From Candidatus Tayloriibacteriota bacterium (GTDB taxonomy: Bacteria > Patescibacteriota > Minisyncoccia > Phycocordibacterales > JARIHA01), in NCBI GenBank assembly GCA_029288475.1, contig JARIHA010000160.1, forward strand, positions 1 to 11,315: DNA of 11,315 bases, read 5' to 3'. Position 1 is the stretch's first letter. Each line of letters starts with the position of its first letter. Below are positions 5,963 through 11,315 of this stretch, one piece after another. The notes beneath the pieces were generated by a model, which had not been told where the DNA came from, made no database searches, and saw only the letters and a list, made by a program, of their open reading frames with translations. Made by a program: the position numbers and the translations under genes.

Positions 5963-6682
5963 CTAGGCCTCGAGAATAAATCCTTCTAACGCCCTGTCCA
6001 AATCATGAACGCCTCGGCGAGAATCATGATAAAGAGTGACCAAATTTCCAGAAAGTTTTATAAGCTCCTCTTCGCTAAAATTCTTTGCATAGGCCGAAGC
6101 TTTGCTGAAGACAAAGGGGTTGAGCTTTGCTTCTCCGGCATTTTTGGAACCTGCGGCAATAATCATACTTTTTACTTGCCAAAAAAGCGTGCCGTGAATT
6201 TGCTCGTCCTCCATCCCCGCCTGCTTGGCCTTTTGATACAACACCCACAGATTTTTCTTATCCCTTTGACCTAATGCATCCGTCATAGAAAAAAGATTGA
6301 ACTCTTTTTTCTTTACTGCTTCACCCTTTTCAGAAAACTCCTGCACCTTCACTGCGTTCCTCTCAAATTTTCCTAATGTAGGCTTATCGAGCTCACCCTC
6401 GCGAAAAATAAAAATATGAGGCGATTCTTTCATCTCCTTCAGGATCTTGAGCGTAATTTCTTTTGCATCTTTTAACTCAAAAAGACCATCCAGAAGCACG
6501 ATATATTTTTGCTCAAATAACCCCTGACTGCCAATGTACTCCTGAAGGACTGATTCATTCCAATTTTCGCTTGTTATCTTAAAGAATGAAGCATCAGGCT
6601 TCTTTTTAAGAAGAGACTGAACAAGCTCGTTTGCCTTGGTTCGAGCTTTATCCTTATCTGCACCATAAAGAAGATAGATCAT
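5963..6682 (-). CDS. holA: DNA polymerase III delta subunit-like protein (HolA)
   Basis: The delta subunit opens the beta clamp within the clamp loader during replication. The 239-residue product starts MIYLLYGADKDKA, matching the family's N-terminal strand and glycine turn, and has the expected segment around SQGLFEQKYIVLLDG (53-67) preceding the AAA+-like core. FSMTDALGQRDKKNLW lies at the lid/collar boundary. The C-terminus, LYHDSRRGVHDLDRALEGFI, is the typical last helix pair. It is clearly shorter than E. coli HolA (about 340 residues), mostly through loss in the middle. I chose the ATG at 6682 because the extension from an in-frame TTG at 6703 would run through the -10 box. Overall similarity to the family is weak, as is normal for delta, so the assignment rests on domain order and the two end motifs. 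Confidence 0.82.
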   Translation of the reverse strand: MIYLLYGADKDKARTKANELVQSLLKKKPDASFFKITSENWNESVLQEYIGSQGLFEQKYIVLLDGLFELKDAKEITLKILKEMKESPHIFIFREGELDKPTLGKFERNAVKVQEFSEKGEAVKKKEFNLFSMTDALGQRDKKNLWVLYQKAKQAGMEDEQIHGTLFWQVKSMIIAAGSKNAGEAKLNPFVFSKASAYAKNFSEEELIKLSGNLVTLYHDSRRGVHDLDRALEGFILEA

Positions 6683-6689
6683 GGGCTTA

Positions 6690-6717
6690 ATTATATAGCC
6701 CAAGGAGGATCTGGCAA
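6690..6717 (-). promoter_or_regulatory. holA promoter, -10 seven nt before the ATG
   Basis: On the minus strand TTGCCA (6717-6712, 5 of 6 to TTGACA) is followed after 16 nt by a perfect TATAAT (6695-6690). The ATG at 6682 begins 7 nt after the -10, so transcription should start at or next to the start codon. The -35 lies directly behind the terminator of the upstream gene. This is the best promoter in the window. Confidence 0.75.
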
Positions 6718-6719
6718 AT

Positions 6720-6744
6720 AAAAAAACCGCCGATCTCTCAGCGG
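6720..6744 (-). terminator. Rho-independent terminator of the HAD gene
   Basis: On the minus strand CCGCTGA-GAGA-TCGGCGG forms a 7-bp stem (one U-G pair) closed by a GNRA-type tetraloop, followed at once by seven T residues (6726-6720) and a further T-rich stretch. It lies 24 nt past the HAD gene stop and separates that gene from holA. Confidence 0.9.
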
Positions 6745-6768
6745 GTGAAATAAGGCAAAAACAAAAAG

Positions 6769-7305
6769 TTACTTTTTGGGATTTTTCCCAGAAATGAGCA
6801 GGATTTTCTGAACGGCCTCTTCAAAATTCTCTACAAACAAATTACCTTGACCCTGCGCCGTAAAATGTGACTTGATTAACACTGATGTGCAACCGCCGGT
6901 CCTAGCAAACTCAGCATCACTACCTTTGTCAGTAACTACGAAAGAGTGAACTAATTCTACTAAATAAGAGCTTCTTGCTTCAAACAGCATCCCAGGCTTA
7001 GGTTTGCGGCAGGAGCAATCGTCTGAATGCGGACAAACCATGATCTGATCAAGGGGAAAGGTTGTCCGCAGAAACTGATGCATTTTATCCAATTCTGCAC
7101 GGGATAATTCCCCTGAGGAAATAGCGGGTTGGTTGGTGGTTACGATCAACATGAAGCCGGCCTCTTTCAGTCTCTGAAGAGAAGGTAAAATCTGTGAATT
7201 GACTATAAAGTCCCTGAAGGTGCAAGGCACAATTTGCCGTCGATCAGCAAATCGTACTAAATTTAAAATCCCATCTCTTTCAAGAAATACAGCTGCTTTT
7301 TTCAT
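6769..7305 (-). CDS. HAD-IIIA (GmhB-like) phosphatase homologue with Glu at the nucleophile position
   Basis: This 178-residue protein resembles GmhB, the HAD phosphatase that removes the C7 phosphate of heptose bisphosphate, and related histidinol-phosphate phosphatases. Motif I is FLERDGILN (7-15): the usual nucleophilic Asp is Glu9 (codon GAA), while the acid/base Asp11 is kept. Motif II is VTTNQP (55-60). The zinc loop C91-P-H93 with C97 and C99 leads into RKPKPGM (100-106) holding the conserved lysine. The last acidic motif is TDKGSD (125-130). The fold and zinc site are therefore intact, but the phospho-Asp chemistry may not be possible. Alternatives are a much weakened enzyme, a binding protein, or a subfamily that uses Glu. 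No other heptose gene is visible. It has its own possible promoter and ends at a clear terminator. Confidence 0.82.
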   Translation of the reverse strand: MKKAAVFLERDGILNLVRFADRRQIVPCTFRDFIVNSQILPSLQRLKEAGFMLIVTTNQPAISSGELSRAELDKMHQFLRTTFPLDQIMVCPHSDDCSCRKPKPGMLFEARSSYLVELVHSFVVTDKGSDAEFARTGGCTSVLIKSHFTAQGQGNLFVENFEEAVQKILLISGKNPKK

Positions 7306-7366
7306 ACTAGGGTGACGGTCAGATGGTTGAGGTTTCAGACATGCAGTTTACAGAAATTCCGCTTTA

Positions 7367-7395
7367 AATATTGCACTGTGGACTAGATAAGTCAA
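7367..7395 (-). promoter_or_regulatory. Possible promoter of the HAD gene overlapping the polA stop
   Basis: On the minus strand TTGACT (7395-7390, 5 of 6 to TTGACA) is followed after 17 nt by AATATT (7372-7367, 4 of 6). The -35 contains the polA TGA stop. It would give a leader of about 55 nt before the ATG at 7305; no Shine-Dalgarno is apparent in that leader. Confidence 0.4.
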
Positions 7396-9824
7396 GAAAT
7401 CTCTTCCATTTCCCCCCAACTCTTGCCTTTATACGCATGAACTTCGATAGGTACGCCGAGTGTTTCCTTTGGATCGACGATATTTTGCATGATACGCTCG
7501 AGTTCTTTGGCCACCTTCTCTACATTATCCTTCTTAATTTCATAGACGAGTTCGTCATGTACCTGCATAAGTGGAAAAACAGAATCTTCCAATCCCTCTG
7601 CGTGAAGGTATTCCTGGATCTTGATCATTGCTAATTTTACAATATCAGCTTCTGTACCCTGAATAGGCGCATTGATAGCCATTCGTTCTGCAGCCGCTTT
7701 TATGTAAGGGATTCTTGATTTGATCCCTTCAAAATAACGCTTTCTTCCGTAAAGAGTTTCAGTGTAACCCTTCCGTTCTGTCTCTGCTTTTACGCCATCC
7801 AAGTATGTCGCAAGTCCACTAAAGTTTTCAAAATATGCAGTGTAAAATGCTTGGGCATCTTTCCTATCTGTTTTTAAATTAGCTCGCAAGGCATTAATAC
7901 CCATACCGTAGATAATGCCGAAATTGATCACTTTGGCACGGCGTCGCATTTCCTTATCAACTTTCTCAGGGGGCACTTTAAAAACACTTGCAGCAACTGC
8001 CGTGTGAACATCTTCCCCATTCTTGAAGATTTCGATGAGTTTTTTATCCTTAGAAAGAAAGGCGGCGATGCGAAGTTCTATCTGGGAATAATCAAAAGAA
8101 AGCAGAACAGAATCCTTCTCTGCAATAAATGCATTGCGAATATTTCGCCCAAGTTCGGTCTTTATCGGAATATTTTGTAAATTAGGATTGTTTGAAGACA
8201 TGCGTCCGGTAGTAGTACCATTCTGCATGAAAGTAGCATGAAGACGTGATTTATCGTCAAGCATGTTTGGAATATTGTCTATATAGGTAGATAAAAGTTT
8301 TTGAAGCTCACGATAATCCAAAAGTAGCGCAATGATGGGATGGATATCCGCCATTTTCTGAAGTTCTGATTCTCGTGTCGAACGCGCTCCCCCTTCAGTC
8401 TTCTTGAGATTCTTAGCAGTCAACAACATTTTTTCAAAAAGAATAACCCCTAGCTGTTTAGGTGAATTAATATTAAATTCCTCTCCTGCATGTTCCCAAA
8501 TCTGCTTCTGAAGCTTATCGAGCTCGACGTGATATTTCTTTGAAAGCTCCGCGAGATATTTTGTATCAATTTTGACGCCTTTTTTTTGCATCAACTCGAC
8601 AATAGGTATGAGCGGTAATTCTATATCCATCAACACCCTCTTTAGACCCTTCTTTTCGATCTCGCCCAAGATGACTTCGCGTGCCTTTTTAAAATCGCGA
8701 TTTTTGGCATATTGCAAAATATCGTCCAAGCCAGGATTAACAATGTTTGAATCTAGAACCCAGAGCGCAAGCGATGTCTCTTTGAGTTCTTTCTCATCTA
8801 CCTCTTGGATTGCATTAAACGATGCCTGCTCTCCAGAGCTTGAAGCTGCTGGTTCATTTGGTCCTTCCGTAGCATCCCCCATCAATGTAGCTTGAAACTG
8901 AAAAGCATCACGAACCCGAGCTCCAAGCGAACGGAATTCAAGTTCAGAAAAGAGCGTAGTGATTGGTTCAAGCTGGAGCCCATCTCGCCATTTCTTCTCT
9001 GGTAAAGAAAACTCTATCGGGGCATCGCGTCGAATAGTAGCAAGCATCTTGGAGAATTTTGCCTCTTCTTCATTCTGCTCAAGAAGGCCGATCATACGTT
9101 CCTTTATTCCCGCCTTCAGAAACAATTCTTTACCTCCCACACCTTTTAGTTTTGCATACATTTGCTCGATAGTACCAAACGCACGAATCAAATCAGTTGC
9201 GGTCTTCTCACCGATACCTTTCACCCCAATAATATTGTCGGACGGATCGCCTCTCAGGCCTTTGTAGTCGGGTAACAGTTTTGGCTCGAAACCAAAACGG
9301 GCAAGGACAGCGTCTTCGTCGTATAAAATAGTGTCATTGATGCCTTTTTTAAGGGTGTAAACTTGGACTTTCTTATCATTGATAAGCTGCATGGTATCCA
9401 TATCCCCCGAAGCAATGATAATATCGAGATCTTTCTCGCTTTTCATTTTTTCTACAATCGTACCAAGTATGTCGTCGGCCTCAAAACCGCCTTTTTCGTA
9501 CATAGGGATATTAAAGGCAATAAACACTTCCCGAGAACGAATAAGCTGGGCCACCAAAGCATCATCAGTTTTTTTTCTTCCCGCTTTATATGCATCATAA
9601 GCCTCGTGACGATAGGTTTTTTCAGGTAAATCGTAGCACGCAGCAATATAATCCGGCTTGAGATCACTTATGATCTTAATAAGCATGGTAGAAAGACCAT
9701 ACAGTGCTCCTGTCGGTTCACCTTTACTAGAGGCAAAGTCAGGTAAGGCATGATAAGCACGATGAATGATCGCGTGTACGTCGAGAAGTATCAGTCTTTG
9801 TTTTTTCTCTTTTTTTGTTGCCAT
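7392..9824 (-). CDS. polA: DNA polymerase I without 3'-5' exonuclease domain
   Basis: PolA fills gaps and removes RNA primers in repair and lagging-strand synthesis. The N-terminal 5'-3' exonuclease domain (about 10-300) shows FEADD (114-118), GDMDTMQL (140-147) and GDPSDNIIGVKGIGEKTA (192-209, helix-hairpin-helix). Residues 300-400 are too short for a proofreading domain, lack its acidic motifs and include a Ser/Ala/Gly/Glu-rich linker (318-338). The polymerase domain is complete: TTTGRMSS (537-544), motif A DYSQIELR (578-585), motif B with K631 and NFGIIYGMG (634-642), motif C VHDE (755-758). F635 is the residue type that disfavours dideoxynucleotides in this family. The total of 810 residues compares with 928 in E. 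coli, so it resembles Taq polymerase in lacking proofreading. The gene follows tsaE by 4 nt and ends in TGA. Confidence 0.97.
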   Translation of the reverse strand: MATKKEKKQRLILLDVHAIIHRAYHALPDFASSKGEPTGALYGLSTMLIKIISDLKPDYIAACYDLPEKTYRHEAYDAYKAGRKKTDDALVAQLIRSREVFIAFNIPMYEKGGFEADDILGTIVEKMKSEKDLDIIIASGDMDTMQLINDKKVQVYTLKKGINDTILYDEDAVLARFGFEPKLLPDYKGLRGDPSDNIIGVKGIGEKTATDLIRAFGTIEQMYAKLKGVGGKELFLKAGIKERMIGLLEQNEEEAKFSKMLATIRRDAPIEFSLPEKKWRDGLQLEPITTLFSELEFRSLGARVRDAFQFQATLMGDATEGPNEPAASSSGEQASFNAIQEVDEKELKETSLALWVLDSNIVNPGLDDILQYAKNRDFKKAREVILGEIEKKGLKRVLMDIELPLIPIVELMQKKGVKIDTKYLAELSKKYHVELDKLQKQIWEHAGEEFNINSPKQLGVILFEKMLLTAKNLKKTEGGARSTRESELQKMADIHPIIALLLDYRELQKLLSTYIDNIPNMLDDKSRLHATFMQNGTTTGRMSSNNPNLQNIPIKTELGRNIRNAFIAEKDSVLLSFDYSQIELRIAAFLSKDKKLIEIFKNGEDVHTAVAASVFKVPPEKVDKEMRRRAKVINFGIIYGMGINALRANLKTDRKDAQAFYTAYFENFSGLATYLDGVKAETERKGYTETLYGRKRYFEGIKSRIPYIKAAAERMAINAPIQGTEADIVKLAMIKIQEYLHAEGLEDSVFPLMQVHDELVYEIKKDNVEKVAKELERIMQNIVDPKETLGVPIEVHAYKGKSWGEMEEIS

Positions 9825-9828
9825 AGAT

Positions 9829-10284
9829 TTATTTCCTAATTATTTCTCTTGTCGTCTGATCTATAAAAGTAAATGCCAATCTTATCGCATCCTTTGGAAT
9901 AGCCTCCCCTACTTTCTCAGGCCATTCAATAAATATAATGTTCTTTGGATCTGCGGATAATTCTTCCCAACCCAGATGTTTAAGCTCTTCTTTCTTTTCT
10001 AGGCGATATGCGTCAATATGGATGAATCGTTCAAATCCTCGTGCAAGTCCGCCTGGTTTCAAACGATAGATCTTTTCAATAATAAATGTCGGGCTAATGA
10101 CCGTTTCTTCGATACCAAACAATTTTGCAACAAGCTGTACAAACGCGGTTTTTCCAGAACCTAAATCGCCTGAAAGTGCCACGACCACCGCCTTACTACT
10201 TCCGCTCTTCTCGGGTAAAACCTCCTTTAAAAAGAGTGCGGCGAAGCCAGCTGTTTCTTCCAGACTTTTACTCACGAGTTTCAT
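9829..10284 (-). CDS. tsaE: tRNA threonylcarbamoyladenosine biosynthesis ATPase TsaE
   Basis: TsaE is the ATPase that works with TsaB and TsaD to make t6A at position 37 of ANN-decoding tRNAs. The 151-residue product carries Walker A GDLGSGKT (39-46), the family block SPTFIIEKIY (64-73), HIDAYRL (89-95) and the Walker-B-like IFIEWPEKV (117-125), all in the usual order and at the usual length (about 150). The ATG at 10284 starts directly on the family's N-terminal strand. polA follows after 4 nt, so the two form one transcription unit. The tRNA-Lys(UUU) elsewhere in the window is an expected substrate of the pathway, but tsaB, tsaC and tsaD are not in view. Confidence 0.95.
   Translation of the reverse strand: MKLVSKSLEETAGFAALFLKEVLPEKSGSSKAVVVALSGDLGSGKTAFVQLVAKLFGIEETVISPTFIIEKIYRLKPGGLARGFERFIHIDAYRLEKKEELKHLGWEELSADPKNIIFIEWPEKVGEAIPKDAIRLAFTFIDQTTREIIRK
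9834..9837 (-). promoter_or_regulatory. Shine-Dalgarno sequence of polA
   Basis: On the minus strand AGGA lies 9 nt before the polA ATG at 9824, inside the last codons of tsaE. It is the clearest ribosome-binding site in the window and belongs to an internal operon gene, in contrast to first genes that have a -10 box directly at the ATG. Confidence 0.55.
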
Positions 10285-10290
10285 GCATAC

Positions 10291-10296
10291 ATAGTA
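10291..10296 (-). promoter_or_regulatory. Possible -10 element before tsaE
   Basis: On the minus strand TACTAT lies 6 nt before the ATG at 10284 (4 of 6 to TATAAT). TTGCTT (10317-10312) is a weak -35 candidate at 15 nt. The 99-nt gap to the divergent pilus ATPase gene must hold promoters for both directions. Confidence 0.4.
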
Positions 10297-10370
10297 TCAC
10301 TGAGTAAAGAAAAGCAAAAAGCCCTGGATCTCTTGCTTATTTATCCCTCCATACAGGCCAAAAAATGCGC

Positions 10371-10376
10371 TATACT
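10371..10376 (+). promoter_or_regulatory. -10 element before the pilB-like gene
   Basis: TATACT (5 of 6 to TATAAT) lies 7 nt before the ATG at 10384. No convincing -35 at 16-18 nt and no Shine-Dalgarno were seen. It fits the same close -10/ATG arrangement as holA. Confidence 0.5.
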
Positions 10377-10383
10377 AATGAGC

Positions 10384-11315
10384 ATGATTGAATTCGACGA
10401 GGACAAGCAAGAAAAAAAGATTCAGGATCTACAGAAGAATGAAGAGGAAGAGCTTGCGCAAATGCTCGCTTCGCGTTTTACCCTACCTTATGTAAACCTT
10501 TCTATTACCCCCGTAAACTCTGATGCTATCCGATTGATCGAAGAAGATAAAGCTCGAGCGGCAAAAATGATCGTCTATAATAAACTCGACAAAAGACTCG
10601 AGATTGCCATTTTATCACCAAAAAATGAGGACTCACAAACAGTCATCCATGAACTTGAAGAACGTGGCTATAAAGCCGAGATAGCAGTAACCTCACAAGA
10701 AAGTCTCAATAAAGGCTGGGATGCGTATAAAGACCTTTCATTTGCTTCAGAAACAAAAGCAGGATCTCTTGAAGTTTCAAACGAAGAAATTAGCGCTCTT
10801 CTTAAAAAAGTTAAGAGTATTGAGGATATTAAAAAATACATCACTGATATCTTGAGTCAAAGCAAAGGTTTTAGAATTTCAAAGATATTTGAGATTATTC
10901 TTGCTGGAGCTATCGCAAACAATGCTTCTGATATTCACCTCGAGCCGGAAGAAGATTATGTTCGTCTTCGTTACAGATTGGACGGTGTACTCAACAATGT
11001 AATCAACTTTGATCGTGAAACCTACTCACTTCTTCTTTCTCGTATAAAACTTCTCTCCGGAATGAAACTCAATATTAAGAACGACGCCCAGGACGGCCGA
11101 CTAAGCGTAAAGATCAACGACATGGATATTGAAATTCGAACCTCTATCCTGCCTGGAGCCTATAGTGAATCAGTGGTGCTTAGAATTCTCAATCCTAAAA
11201 GCATTTCCGTGCCACTTGAGTCTTTAGGTATTGATGAAAAATTATTGAGAGTGATCAATAAAGTAGTGGCGCGACCAAATGGGATGCTCCTTACCACAGG
11301 ACCGACTGGATCAGG
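10384..11315 (+). CDS. pilB: Type IV pilus assembly / type II secretion ATPase (PilB/GspE family), 3' truncated by window end
   Basis: Hexameric ATPases of this family power pilus extension or type II secretion from the cytoplasmic face of the membrane. The 310 complete codons in view begin MIEFDEDKQEKKIQDL, a charged helix, followed by an N-terminal domain of the T2SSE/MshEN kind with FTLPYVNLSITPV (32-44). The ATPase part starts near 165 with the family block NNASDIHLEP (179-188), VRLRYRLDGVLN (192-203) and DAQDGRLSVKI (around 231-241). The frame stays open to position 11315, where it is cut in the Walker A motif GPTGSG (from 306), so Walker B and the tetracysteine region are outside the window. 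PilB is preferred over GspE because type IV pili are common in CPR bacteria; the sequence in view does not separate them. It is divergent from tsaE. Confidence 0.92.
   Translation, partial: MIEFDEDKQEKKIQDLQKNEEEELAQMLASRFTLPYVNLSITPVNSDAIRLIEEDKARAAKMIVYNKLDKRLEIAILSPKNEDSQTVIHELEERGYKAEIAVTSQESLNKGWDAYKDLSFASETKAGSLEVSNEEISALLKKVKSIEDIKKYITDILSQSKGFRISKIFEIILAGAIANNASDIHLEPEEDYVRLRYRLDGVLNNVINFDRETYSLLLSRIKLLSGMKLNIKNDAQDGRLSVKINDMDIEIRTSILPGAYSESVVLRILNPKSISVPLESLGIDEKLLRVINKVVARPNGMLLTTGPTGS

Noticed and set aside
6005..6274. Plus-strand open frame inside holA
   Set aside because: It is antisense to holA, its translation shows no family features, and no start signal precedes it.
6683..6701. 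Inverted repeat GGGCT...AGCCC around the holA -10 as a repressor operator
   Set aside because: The arms are only 5 bp and could arise by chance; no second copy or regulator is visible in the window.
7371..7634. Plus-strand open frames inside polA, such as 7371-7634, 8572-8895, 8959-9267 and 9363-9629
   Set aside because: They run antisense to a fully conserved polymerase gene, show no recognisable motifs and lack their own start signals.

Overview
The window looks like an end-of-contig piece of a metagenome-assembled genome from the Candidate Phyla Radiation (Patescibacteria), most likely a Paceibacteria/Parcubacteria-type lineage. This placement is inferred from several traits: gene order is very compact, many genes are shortened, the Mur ligase is shortened at its N-terminus, DNA polymerase I lacks a proofreading domain, an anchored lamin-tail-domain surface protein is present, and a type IV pilus ATPase lies among housekeeping genes. 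TGA ends murE-like and polA, so the code is standard and not the TGA-recoded code of Gracilibacteria/Absconditabacteria. The first 57 bases are not biological: they are an Illumina Nextera i7 adapter, including an index, left on the contig end.

Layout. Positions 127-4005 (+) hold ruvA, a MurE-like Mur ligase, mutM and a membrane-anchored lamin-tail-domain protein, packed with gaps of 1, 4 and 16 nt. Positions 4024-4494 (-) hold a SpoU/TrmH-family RNA 2'-O-methyltransferase. Positions 4598-5960 (+) hold tRNA-Lys(UUU), a TMEM175-family channel 17 nt behind it, and a class I SAM methyltransferase 1 nt after that. Positions 5963-10284 (-) hold, in transcription order, tsaE, polA, a GmhB-like HAD phosphatase homologue with its own terminator, and holA with its own promoter. 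From 10384 (+) a PilB/GspE-type ATPase runs off the window inside its Walker A motif.

How the genes fit together. Most of the window is information processing and repair: RuvA for Holliday junctions, MutM for oxidised purines, PolA, the HolA clamp-loader subunit, TsaE for t6A37 on ANN-decoding tRNAs (tRNA-Lys-UUU belongs to that class), and a probable tRNA/rRNA methyltransferase. The rest concerns the cell envelope: Mur ligase, surface protein, ion channel, pilus ATPase and perhaps the SAM methyltransferase. No mobile element, CRISPR array, toxin-antitoxin pair or defence system is visible, and no stretch over 300 bases lacks a gene.

The most interesting signals are a recurring arrangement in which a -10-like hexamer lies 6-9 nt before the start codon with no Shine-Dalgarno sequence (suggesting leaderless mRNAs), a HAD phosphatase homologue whose nucleophilic Asp is Glu, a Mur ligase without the usual UDP-binding domain, and a MutM with a charged insertion and a CCCH zinc finger. 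I did not find a clearly new multi-gene system.
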